64,000 bases of DNA from Triglochin maritima (taxonomy: Eukaryota > Streptophyta > Magnoliopsida > Alismatales > Juncaginaceae). The stretch covers positions 7,395,501-7,459,500 of the forward strand of contig OY821777.1 in NCBI GenBank assembly GCA_963682175.1. The letters run 5' to 3'. Of the stretch, positions 21,730 through 32,411 are shown piece by piece (position 1 is the first letter of the stretch; every line of letters starts with the position of its first letter). The notes beneath the pieces were generated by a model. The model did not search any database and was not told the origin of the DNA. It saw nothing but the letters and a program-made list of their open reading frames with translations. The position numbers and the translations under genes are program-made.

Positions 21730-23205
21730 AATACGACAAAATAACAAATGAGTACACGAAGAACTACAATTATAAAACTACAACTACAAAATAACAAATG
21801 AGTATCACCTGCTTGTAATTCTGACTTATGTGTTGACATTTGCCAATTAATTAGTAAATTTTGTCTTCGAAAAACAAATTAGTACATGAAATAAAATTAT
21901 CCAGGAGCAGACATGTGACTGGCCGGTCCATATGGCTTAACACCTTCGCTTAGTGTATTGCTTCTCCACAAGTTAAATTGAACACCATGGTTGCGTGTTA
22001 TGAGTTGATTTACCAATCGTTGAAACTACATTGTTTATTTTCTAGTTGTTTTACGCCATTCGTTTTTTAAAGGCATTAGTTCGGCGTGAACTGTCAAGGA
22101 CAACTGGACGAACATTAGGTACGGTCGATTATAATTTGGTTTCATAAGGTTATATTCTAATAAAGTCGTATTGTGTTTGAAGGTTTTAGAAGAGCAATCA
22201 AGCAAAACAAACCAATAGTTTTGGTTGCCCCATGCATATGTCACAAGAATGTCACTATGTATATGTCATTTTAAGCAACGTGTTTCAAATTTTCAACTAA
22301 ACATGTTTATCTTGTTACATCAATTACTATTATTGTATGTTTAGAGAATCAAGGTGCAGTTGGCTGAGGATAACCCAAGATTTTATAGATAGATATGATC
22401 GATACGCAAACTTGTATTTCAAGAAAGGTTTTCATAAATTTGTTTTCTTGACTAGCCTTCGCCTAGCTTAGTCAAAATAAAATAGTGCAGGACGCTATTA
22501 GTTTATTCCATTGCAAGCTTAGTCAGGTTAACAGGAAACTTAATTAGCGTATTAATCTTAGAAAGAGACAAATGTTGCAAAAGGACTGGAACGGCAGGAC
22601 GCGGAGGTGATGCCTCCAATCTTACAGTGACTTATAAAGCTGTCGTCAGTTAAGTTGCTGTCAGTCACCCGAACCTCCAAAACCATCACCATGACCAAAT
22701 TCATAATATAGTTTCCATAATAGATCAATGTATATGTCACGTTACATTAACATTGCTCAAAAGTCAAAAATATACCATTCTAATTTGATATAATTATATT
22801 AATTAAACTACGAAGATCCAAAATTTTAAGTTTTCACTCATTATAACATACAATGCATTTCATCTTTTGACCAACATAGTAACCTAATAACATACTCTAA
22901 GACGTATATTTTATGCCATGTAAAATATGTAATCTACTATAAGTCGAAGTGCACGAGGTTAATTGGTTCACCAACCCAAGATTTGCAGTGGTACCCATGC
23001 AAGTTTGGGTTACCCTGTTTGTTTGCTCTTTATGTATGAAATCGCTATGATTTGGTCATACGTCTTCTTTTGTAGTCTTGAGGTCGAAAGGGCTGTCTGT
23101 CACATAGGGAGGGGCACCCAATGATAGGGATATGACAACCTTTCACAGTGGTAACTTTCGTCAATAACTCCAAAACAAGGGGTATATTCCAATCTCGTTC
23201 CCGTT
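21730..23205. other. Intergenic region and promoter of the DUF761 gene
   Basis: No gene recognised. AT-rich; several short ORFs lack any family resemblance. The right end is the proximal promoter of the DUF761 gene. Confidence 0.6.
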
Positions 23206-23211
23206 TATAAA
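23206..23211 (+). promoter_or_regulatory. TATA box of the DUF761 gene
   Basis: TATAAA within CCCGTTTATAAAGGG, about 60 bp before the first in-frame ATG (23268). Transcription would start near 23235-23240, so 23268 would be the first AUG of the message. Confidence 0.65.
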
Positions 23212-23804
23212 GGGTTGCGCCTTGTCCGATTCCCCGACACGACACCTCAAAAACAAAAGACACATCTATGTTCCAAACCCTAATAGCTAGTATATATCTT
23301 CTCTCCACCTCCATGAAGAAGATTAAGAGCCTCGTGCAAAACCACATCCTTTCACATTTTAGTCATGTTGTCCAAGTCTTAGGCAAGGCCAAGTCCATGA
23401 TCATGGAGCTCATCAAGTCCAATAGAAAAGAACTCAACTTCTTCGACGTAATCAAAAGGCAGAATCAGAAGAAGAAGAAGACGAAGTTGTTTTGCGCATC
23501 GATGAGAATGTATTATACTTGGCCTTCTTCTCATGTCCTCCCGATGCCAGAGGATAAGAAGAGCATCGAAGAGTGCAATGGAGAAAGTCATGTATACTAC
23601 GACGCCACGTGGGATTCCATCATTTCTATGGAAGAAGGTGGTGGAGATGAGGTTGAACCCCAGCTCTCTGGATACTTGCAGTGGCTTGAAGAAAAGGTGG
23701 TGGAGGAGAGCGATGAGGCTTATGAGATCGATCGTCTAGCGGAAAACTTCATCGCGAAATGCCATGAGAAGTTTAGGTTGGAGAAGGAAGAGTCTTACAG
23801 GTTG

Positions 23805-25778
23805 TGTAACGTACCCGAAAACAGCGGAAAATTTAAACAATAACAAAGACCGTCAATGGTCAACACTGGGCACGTCACGGGAATAAACCAACATATATAT
23901 ATATATAAACTATATCAGGTACAGACCCACGTGGAAGTCAACTATACATACTATACCGACTGACTGGGATTACAACAAAAACTATACAACATGTAATCAC
24001 CTCAAAAAAAAGAAGACAACTACAGGATCCGATCTCGGGGGCACCGTCCTCGGTCACCACCTCAAACTCTAACCCTGCTCGCTACCTGAAATGCAAACAA
24101 CAAACATGCCTGAGTTCCCTGCAGGAACCCCGTATACCAAACCTCCTAAAATATAAAAAGGAATTAAAGACAATGCAATGCTATGCACATGATCATCCGC
24201 CTCGGGCCCACAATAATGCCCTCACCGCCTCCGCGGCACTGAACCACTCCTGTCACTAGGGTCAAGTCAGTCCACCGCTGCCTCACAAGGGTCAGTCGAC
24301 ACCACTGCTCCCCAAAACGTGCAGGAAGGAACCCCCGGTACACGCCGCACCCAAGGAGCGAGTCAGCCCGCCGAATACACAACTCGGGTCAGACGACAGC
24401 CACTGCTCCCCCAAGAGTCGCCTAGCGCGCACCCTGCCGGAACATCCTCGGCCTACCGCTAAACCCTCGCAAACAGCCCAAGGTTTACGGTACACATCCC
24501 TCACACCCCGCTCGGTAAGAGAGGAAAAAGGTACAACAATAATACGCCTTCGTCGAAGGTGAAATCCGTAGCTCTCAAAGCCGGTAATCGACCGTCGCCT
24601 CGGAGCCGGTAGTCGACCTGACATCGACGGATCGCGTGTGGATAAATCCACCAACCTGCGGTAGATCGGTCGACCGCTACAAGCACACCGGTCGACCGGT
24701 CCCCCACACAGTACACAGTACTGTACAAACAAATCTACCGGTCGAACCACGCCAACCGAATTACCGACCAATCGGTCGAACAAAAGTCATCTAGCGGTCG
24801 ACCGTTTGGAAGGTCTACGCTATACAATTTTATATAATATATATATCCGACCGGTCGAACCAAGGGGCCGTTCGACCGATAACAGGGATTTCAATAATTT
24901 GCTCAAGTCTCGTTCGGTCGACCGGAACTGAAATACAGTTCGACCGAATCAACACAAGCACTCTACCGCTTAATTAAATGCTCAGTCGGTCGACCGAGAG
25001 TTAAAGAGCGGTCGACCGTTTTGATGGTCAAAGCTCCCAACCGACTTAGCATCGAATGGATCGGTCGAACAAGGTAAGGACGTTCGACCGTTTAATAAGT
25101 CAAAATCCCCAACCGACCCATTCTCATCGTTATTCGGTCGACCGGCTAAGTGGTCCCGTTCGACCGATAACAGTAAAATCCCCTTTTTCCCGCACAATCT
25201 GGCATAACGGTCGACCGTCTAACGACATCGTTCGACCGTTCGCGGGTAAATATCAATATAATAATAGGATCGGTCGACTGCCCACAGGCACCGGTCGACC
25301 GATCGTCGTCTTCAACCTCTGAATTGGTTGAATTCCGACGGGGAATTCGACACCAACGTCGATCCCCAACACTCACAAGGCTTATGTGAGTTATAATGAA
25401 GATTTGGCATACCTTTTTGACGGTTGAAGAAGCCTCCCAAGCTTGAGTCACTTCACTCCTCTTCTTCTTCCTTCTTCTCCTTCTTCTCCTCTTCTTCTAC
25501 TTCACCTCCTTCTTCTTCTCCGACGTTCACCTCCTCTCACTCTCTGATAACAAGCAATGATGAAAGAAACGACCAAACCCTTATCTCTTAACAACATCAC
25601 CTTAAATAGCCAAATCCACCTACACCTCATCCAATCACACTTAACCTAAAACTCAACCAACCAAAGCCATCCACCTCAACCTCCACATGTCCAACACCTC
25701 CACTTCTCCATGCAGGATTAATTAGGGTTAATTAGGTTTAGGTTTAGTTAATTAAGATGTTTAGTTTAGGTTATTACA
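23805..25778 (-). mobile_element. Solo LTR, family A, inverted copy, TSD GGTTG
   Basis: A 1974 bp copy of the LTR at 14813-16676 in the opposite orientation. In plus orientation it starts TGTAACGTACCCG and ends TTAGGTTATTACA. The perfect duplication GGTTG flanks it (23800-23804 and 25779-25783). The conserved blocks match the first copy, for example ITHxSLVSVGDRRWCRIPRR if read as codons and DDRSTGACGQSTDPIIILI. This reflects DNA homology, not a protein. It disrupts the DUF761 coding end and holds the palindrome array at 24667-25301. Confidence 0.93.
24667..25301. repeat. Paired palindrome array (family A solo LTR 2)
   Basis: Centres of the CGGTCGACCG-type palindromes by hand: 24671.5, 693.5, 743.5, 777.5, 799.5, 856.5, 873.5, 919.5, 941.5, 991.5, 25013.5, 066.5, 085.5, 139.5, 161.5, 212.5, 233.5, 275.5, 296.5. 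Dominant spacings are 19-22 and 50-54 bp, as in the first copy. Many units are a full palindrome paired with a GTTCGACC or GGTCGAAC variant. Confidence 0.92.
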
Positions 25779-25813
25779 GGTTGTACCAGGAGATGCTTGC
25801 TAGAAGCATGTGA

Positions 25814-27480
25814 AATTAATTTATTGATTTGGTTGTTTATGGTTCATGGCGTATTAAGGTGGGGTTGGGAGAGGGAGAGTGAAAATTAAGATAAGGATTT
25901 GGATTATGATTTTTTTTTTCTTGTTCTTGTTTATTCCACCACATTTTCTTTACCTAGCTGCAAGAATAAGATTGGATCTCTTTCAAAAAAGAAAAAAAAG
26001 TTAATCGTCTGTTATCAACAGGGCTGTCTTACTATTGACGTATCCTTGCTAAAATTTCATTGTCATTAAGCTACTAATTAACGTCTTCTTTTTAGGGTGT
26101 TGATTAATGATCCATTTTTGTTATTTTTCCATTTTTATTATTTCCATATCAGCCTGAGATCAGAACCATCGGTTTGAAGGGATTTCAGGTTCTAAGAAGG
26201 TTCTGTGTCAGACTAAAAATGCAATACTGATCAAATTACGAAAAATTATAAGGTATATTAAGGTCAATTTAAATTTCTTAGAGTACACTGTAATGAATAT
26301 GTTCTTATATTTAAGCGTCTATATATGATGATCTTCTATGTTCTAGAAGAGTCGTCTTAGTTTTCGAAAGACTTATTCAACACAATGGTGCAGAGTGGAG
26401 AGATCTAGTTGGTGATAAAACTAGCTTAATTTACACGTGGCATTTGAAGTTAAGATATCATTTGTCATTATTAAGAAATGTCTTGAATATGATGCAAGGA
26501 AAACGAAACAATTGTGATATGGGCCTGCTTGCACCACATGAATGTTGACCAGGTCTGTAACTGGGGTCCACCTAGACTTGTTTGATTATTAGATCACGTC
26601 ATATAATAATTAGGAAGAAATAAAACATGAAATGCTTAATTAATATATAATTAACACGATTGAGCTATGAATTCCAACAATTTCAAGCTAAGTGAGTTTC
26701 AAAAGAGACATCCATCGTCCATATATGGATGTTCATGAATCAAAATGTTATTCACGCATTGACTAATTTGGCAATCTCTTTCTCTAGAGCACCAAGACGT
26801 CTACCAAAATTATTTCTTTTAATTACGTTTTGATTAGCCCTTCTTTATTTGGGAACTTCTAATCTCCCAAAACAACTATTTGAAGAATATATTTACATTG
26901 GTTCTAGTTAGGTTAAGTCACAAAGAACAAATTAAGCATGTTTTTTAGAAGCACTGCATGTGGATACCCAAAGGGCCGGCAGTATTTCCAAAGAAGATAC
27001 GATTGGGTTATTGACTTTTATCGAACCATATGATTGATGTTAATAGAATCTTCAAAGCTCCAAGCTTGATACAATTTATGCTTTTATTCACTATACTCTA
27101 CGGACTACTCTTGTGATTGATGTAAATACATATATGAACACTAAGGATAATCAACATGATAACGAAACACTAAAACACCAATTCATGTTACAGAAGGGCT
27201 TAATGGGATTTGTGGAAAACTTATGAGCGAAATTGCGTTGCATAATACGAACAAAACATGAGTAATTAAAACGGAAAAGGTGTAAAAAAAATTAACTTAA
27301 AAGATTGGTGTTAGTTACTTGTTTATAACTAATCACATAACATATTACATGTGTCCGCAAGTGCAAGTAATGGGTAAGGTAGTCGACCAAGTGAGCATTG
27401 CATTTGGGGTTGAGTTTTTCCTCACTAGTAACAGTGGATTGGTGGAGGAAGGGGGAATAGGGAAATGTTTTATGAACGCA
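25814..27480. other. Intergenic region downstream of the DUF761 gene
   Basis: No gene, RNA or clear repeat recognised. It contains the 3' untranslated and termination region of the DUF761 gene at its left, then AT-rich DNA. Confidence 0.6.
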
Positions 27481-27586
27481 GCGCGTCACGGACGCGTTCT
27501 ACGTGGACATCCATGTCAGTCCTTACGTGGCCAAAGCATGAATGTTTTTTTGTTTTTCTTCCTGATGTCCACTCAAATCACATTAA

Positions 27587-27666
27587 ATGCGTTTCAACTC
27601 AGCACGTTCTCTCTCTCCACCCAAATATGCATTTCAACTCAGCACGTTCTCTCTCTCCACCCAAAT
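27587..27666 (+). repeat. 40 bp tandem duplication
   Basis: Two adjacent, nearly identical 40 bp units starting ATGCGTTTCAACTCAGCACG and ATGCATTTCAACTCAGCACG, each continuing TTCTCTCTCTCCACCCAAAT. One base differs. Confidence 0.9.
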
Positions 27667-27817
27667 ACAAATATGATGACACTCTTTCTTTCTTCTTCAT
27701 TCTTTCTCTCCAGAATAAATCACTATTTCGAGCAAAATATTAGGTCGAAGAAGCGTCTGATGCCGACTCCCAGGATTCTTCACAACGTAAGCAGCGTGAA
27801 TGGGACGGTGCGAAGAC

Positions 27818-29327
27818 TGTAGGATCGTGTGGGTTATGGGTCCACTAATCACTTTTAATCTAATCCCTAATTTTCTACTTGATTAAGCAAACAAATGCGC
27901 AGCGGAATAAACAAACAAGTAGAGAAAGAAAGACAATGCAAACCACAAAAGACGCGTCGGTTTTTATAGAGGTTCGGCACCCCACCCGGGTCCTAGTCCT
28001 CTCTTGTAAGCTCCGCTCGACTCCACGAGCTCCGCCTACGTCTTCACTAACCACTCCCCGTTCCGGGCCGGGAGAGAACACCTTTACACCACAAGCAACG
28101 CGAACAACCCTCGCTTGCTTGAATTCTTCCTCTCACAATCCGAGAGGGACACTTCGGGCTTTCACCGAAGTCCTTGCTTCTTTTGACAACACTTGTAACT
28201 GAGTGGGATTCACTCTCTAATTGAGCACACTTTGAGTAGGATGAGTATATGATCAAATGTGTGAAGTTTAGGCTTAAAGAGTGTAGAATTGGGAGCTTTG
28301 AGGATTGAGGTTTCTCTCTAATGTATTGGGACAATTGGAGTTGGAGAGTTGTGTTAACAACAAGTCTTGATCCTCTATTTATAAGCTCCTAAGGTATTCT
28401 AGCCGTTGGGAATAGATTTGATTGGGTTTTGTGCAAGATACACAAAGCAGAAAATCGGGCTGCAAATCTGTCCAGAACCGGTCGACCGAAACTAGTAAAC
28501 CGGTCGACCGTTAACTTGATTTCAAAGAGAACGGTCGAACAAAAGAATATTCGGTCGGACAAACGAGCTAGAACTTAACTCTACTTAAGTGAATCGGTCG
28601 AACCAAAGAATGGGGCGGTCGACCGAGAAGGGGATTCGGTTGAGACAAAGGTCAATCGGTCGAACGAGAAATGTGTCGACCGATAGCAGGGAATTTGGTT
28701 TCTGAAAATATGTTCAACCGGTCGACCGAAACAAGGTCTTCGTTCGACCGGTTACCGAATGTATTTTGGGGTTAAGTTTTGTTTTATACGAATACGACCG
28801 TTATAGGAATACGACAAGAAAAACGGTCATATTAAAATCCAGGATCGGTCGACCGAAAAGGTAGAACCGGTCGACCGGTAGAGTTCGGTAAAATCACTGT
28901 GGAGAGTCTGTTATAAACCGGTCGAACTGAGAACTGGTTCGGTCGACCGGTTCACACAGGAAATCTGGTTTTAAGTTTATAAGTGATTTCCGACTAAGGT
29001 TTGGGTGATCTAATGAAGTCCAAATAATGTGAAATTTCGTGTGTGACTTCTATAGGGAACCTATTGTGTATGTGATTGGTTTTTAACTCTTGTATGCTCA
29101 ATTTACACATGTTCCTAAGACTCAAAATAAAATCAAGATTACAAGTCTTCATTTAGCTTTATTACAAATCTTGACTTGATTTCCTTCCTTCCATGAGTCT
29201 TGATCACCTGTAGAGGTTAGCACATGCAATATATATGCAATGCAATATGTGTGCTACTCTACATCATCATAATTAAGATTAGGTTAATTAAATCATCAAA
29301 ACCTAGATTAAGGCCAAAAAGCCAACA
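27818..29327 (-). mobile_element. Solo LTR, family B (copia SIRE-like), TSD AAGAC
   Basis: A 1510 bp LTR on the minus strand, starting TGTTGGCTTTTTGGCCTTAA and ending ACGATCCTACA. It is flanked by the perfect duplication AAGAC (27813-27817 and 29328-29332). The TTTTGATGAT near its start and TTCCGCTGCGCATTTG near its end resemble SIRE/Maximus-type copia LTRs. A close relative is at 56100-57602. It carries the palindrome array at 28479-28949. No coding domain. Confidence 0.92.
28479..28949. repeat. Paired palindrome array (family B solo LTR)
   Basis: Centres by hand: 28483.5, 505.5, 536.5, 556.5, 599.5, 620.5, 641.5, 661.5, 677.5, 723.5, 745.5, 850.5, 872.5, 923.5, 944.5. Spacings are 22, 31, 20, 43, 21, 21, 20, 16, 46, 22, 105, 22, 51, 21. 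The pair spacing of 20-22 bp is kept; the inter-pair distance is more variable than in 20654-20990. Confidence 0.92.
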
Positions 29328-29585
29328 AAGACTTCCCGATGTTCTACATAAACAGGAAATCTGAGATGCTATTTTTTTCCTAAACGTAATTCTTGTGGGG
29401 TAAAATATACAGTGTGAGGTTTGTTGAGTTTGTGCGGGGGTGGCAGGGGGCGGCAGCCCCTGCAGGGGACGTGAGTCCCCCCCGCAAAGCGAGCGGACAG
29501 AGGGAGCGCGCTTTGCAGACGTTTTTTTTGTTTCGACATCATATTATTGCATTCCATATATTGATTCGTTTATTCCGACAATAAT

Positions 29586-30207
29586 GAAGCCATATATTAT
29601 TCCGGACTGCAAATACACTTATTCCGGACTGCAAATACACTTATTCCGATTCCGGACAGCAAATACACTTATTCCGGACAGCAAATCTACTTATTCCGGA
29701 CAAGCTTTATGTTCCGTTTCTGGACACACTTTATTCTAAAACCGGACAACAAATACACTTATTCCGGACAACAAATACACTTATTCCGGACAAACTTTCT
29801 GTTCCGTTTCTGGACACACTTTCTTCTTATTCTGGTCAACTACACTTATTCCGGACTGCAAATACACTTATTCCGGACAGCAAATACACTTATTCCGGAC
29901 AAGAAATCAACTTATTCCGGACAAACTTTATGTTCCGTTTCTGGACACACTTTATTCTTAAACCGGACAACAAATACACTTAGTCCGGACAACAAATACA
30001 CTTATTCCGGACAGCAAATACACTTATTCCGGACAAACTTTCTGTTCCGTTTCTGGACACACTTTCTTCTTATTCTGGACAACTACACTTATTCCGGACT
30101 GCAAATACACTTATTCCGGACAAGAAATCAACTTATTCCGGACAAACTTTATGTTCCGTTTCTGGACACACTTTATTCTTAAACCGGACAACAAATACAC
30201 TTATTCC
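29586..30207 (+). repeat. 22 bp minisatellite with a 221 bp higher-order unit
   Basis: About 17 copies of a unit of about 22 bp, AATACACTTATTCCGGACAGC and variants, interspersed with a longer variant (TTTATGTTCCGTTTCTGGAC). The TATGTTCCG blocks recur at 29711, 29932 and 30153, exactly 221 bp apart; CTGTTCCG blocks lie at 29801 and 30043. The long open frames across it come from the repeat and should not be called genes. Confidence 0.93.
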
Positions 30208-30456
30208 AACGTAAAACTTAAAAACAAATATTTTATTATGATAAGTGTGAGCTCTGCACGAATAATGACACTGCACGATGTCCTAGGGTCTGCACACTGT
30301 CTTATCTGTGTATTGGGAAATGAATCGTTTAACTTAAAGAACCGGCGTTTTTTAAAAAGACCAAAACGCGCGAAGAGAAATTTCGCTGACTGGACGCTGA
30401 CTCAAAGAAAAATATCTGAGCTGTACAGATCCACGTAAGGCGCGTCCGTGACGCGC

Positions 30457-31683
30457 GTCCGTCTATCACGGCTCATTAATTAAACACGTAAGAGCGGGAG
30501 TAATTAGTAAAGAGGAAACATCAAGAGTTCTCTTTTTACGCAACTCTTTTCTTTATTATTCTTTGTCGGAATCTTATCTGGCTTTTGATGCGTGAAATTG
30601 AAACTTTGGCACAACTCTGTCGGGTTCCTTGATTTTGCTTTTATGCTTTTAATGAAAAGAAAAAGGAGAGAAAATCATACGATCGTTTCTTTCATTTTGG
30701 CCATCTTTCTGATGACAAATAGAAAAATATATCCTCGTCAGCATCTTTCTTAACTTAATTATAAATAAACAATTCTGGAAGGATATTTTATGCTCCATAA
30801 ATTATCATGAGTTTACAACGTGGTGTTGTGACGCTATTGGTTATCGTCGCCGGTGAGGAAATATGAGAGGCAGGACAGATCAGAGAGGAAGAGAGCTAGG
30901 GAGAGAAGGTAGCTTCTTGTAAAGTTTTACTCATTTATGTATATGATTTTGAGAAATGTACCACTCCCATGCAATATTCTGTGGGGATTTTGACACATTA
31001 GACTATATACCAACCCCAATAAGATTAATGTTGCGTTTTTATTTGCTACTATGTTAAAGCACAAATTACAAGAGCATATTCCTTAAATTATTTACAGGAA
31101 TTAGCCGATAAGAATGACCGAAGTCTTTTGTAATTTTTCTTTATACTCATTCCACTGTAGGTCGATGTTTTTCTTTGGAAATACTTCCAATCTTACATGC
31201 ATATATATATATTAAAATTTGTGAGAAATTTGGACCGACAAATTGACTCAAATCATCATCAAGACTGAGCCCAACCAGTTAGTTGATTAGCCCAATAAGC
31301 GTATGATGAAAAAGGAACCAAATAAAGACTCATGCGTAAGTACATCCGAGCACAATACTTGAGAGTTGAGACTTGGTGATGAGTTGATACTCAATGCCAT
31401 ATCAAAATGGTTAGGGGGCACCAAATGTCGAGCCAACAGTACCATGATCGAGTCCAACATGAGGCTAAGTATCAAGCTAGGTGGCTAAGACAAATTTTAG
31501 TGACATCAATAAAAATAACGATATAACGACGACAGAAACGAAAATATGATATTTTGCAGTGATATGAAAGCAAAAAATCCTATATTATTTGTCCATTTTA
31601 AATCTGATCAAACATTGGGACGCTCCGTACCATTCACTCGAGAGCCGCAGCGAAGGAAGCTAACCCCGCTTTCCCAACTCCAC
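30457..31683. other. Intergenic region and promoter of the NAK-type kinase gene
   Basis: No gene recognised. Its right end is the proximal promoter of the kinase gene; CTCTATTTAT-type or other repeats were not evident. Confidence 0.6.
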
Positions 31684-31690
31684 TATAAAA
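31684..31690 (+). promoter_or_regulatory. TATA box of the NAK-type kinase gene
   Basis: TATAAAA in CTCCACTATAAAAGCCAC, about 720 bp before the start codon. A 5' UTR intron is likely: a donor-like CACG|GTGACG near 31875 and an acceptor-like TTTTCAG near 32338 would bring the leader close to the ATG at 32412. Confidence 0.6.
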
Positions 31691-32411
31691 GCCACATCCA
31701 CTTACACGAACAAAACGTGGGCGAAAGGCGAAGAAGCGTCCATCAATCCCAACTCTCCCTTCCCATCTCCTCCCCCACAAAGCCCCACCTTTCCACCCGA
31801 TCGCCGCGGATCTCCGCTTCCGTCCGATCGCCGACGCGCAGATCCGATCCGATCACTTAGATCCGTTCGCACGGTGACGCATTCCACTCTCTCCCACTCG
31901 TTTGTCGTTCTCGTGTCCGCCCTTCGATTTGCGTTAGGAAGATTGTTGATTTGCTGCGGGATATTTGTGTTTGTGGACTTGGAATTGTTTGTTGTAGAGC
32001 GGACGCTCGTTCGTCTATTCGTTTGGATGGAAATGGAAGTTAGAAGCATAGGATCTTGCTTTTGTATGGTTTTGATGCATACATCGCATTGTTTAAGATT
32101 GGAGTTTCTATGTAACTTAGCAGTGTGAATGTTGCATTTAGCGTCTCCACTTGTTGATCTTGACGTAGTTCTTGCACATTCAAAGATTATTTCAGTTTTC
32201 ACTGTAGTTGGATATTCTCATTAATGTTTTTTTGTTGTCGATTAATGCTAGGTATTCGAGAGCGCAGTCCGTAACTTATGTAAACTGCCTTTTGAGGTGA
32301 ATTTTGTACTAACCCTACGCAAAAAAATAGATTTTCAGGGTTTTTTTACCTGGTAGATTGGATTCGTGTGATTGGTTGCTCGTCAAGTATTTGGGTTGAA
32401 GTACTTGAGTC

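Larger units (their letters stand above)
23268..25813 (+). pseudogene. DUF761 (cotton-fibre-like) protein gene interrupted by a solo LTR
   Basis: The ORF (191 aa as it now reads, stop at 23841-23843) shows a basic N-terminal half (KKIKSLVQNHILSHFSHVVQ, MIMELIKSNRKELNF) and a C-terminal DUF761 motif, EIDRLAENFIAKCHEKFRLE, followed by KEESYRL. A family A solo LTR is inserted exactly after ...TCTTACAGGTTG. Beyond the second copy of the target duplication, the frame continues as YQEMLARSM and TGA (25784-25813), the expected end of this family. The intact gene would have encoded 188 aa from 23268, or 173 aa from the in-frame ATG at 23313, which gives a more typical start. The present ORF replaces the last nine residues with 12 LTR-encoded ones. 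Most of the protein is kept, so some function may remain. The role of DUF761 proteins is poorly defined. Confidence 0.9.
27481..30456. mobile_element. Putative non-autonomous DNA element with 28 bp terminal inverted repeats
   Basis: GCGCGTCACGGACGCGTTCT then ACGTGGAC at 27481-27508 is matched, inverted, at 30429-30456 with 24 of 28 positions identical. The enclosed 3.0 kb drops to about 1.5 kb when the nested solo LTR (27818-29327) is removed. It holds a 40 bp tandem duplication near the left end, a GC-rich patch (29435-29520) and a 22 bp minisatellite (29586-30207), but no transposase. I found no target duplication, so a MULE-like element is only a guess. Confidence 0.5.

Noticed and set aside
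24292..24783. 163-codon minus-strand ORF
   Set aside because: Inside the inverted family A solo LTR; its similarity to the plus copy reflects LTR DNA homology.
27319..27822. 167-codon plus-strand ORF
   Set aside because: Crosses the terminal inverted repeat and the 40 bp duplication, and ends in the target duplication of an LTR; no protein family features.
29440..30182. Long open frames of 99 and 157 codons
   Set aside because: They lie inside the 22 bp minisatellite; the frame stays open because of the repeat, and composition is that of the repeat.
31546..31860. 104-codon ORF before the kinase gene
   Set aside because: It spans the TATA box and the presumed 5' UTR of the kinase gene.
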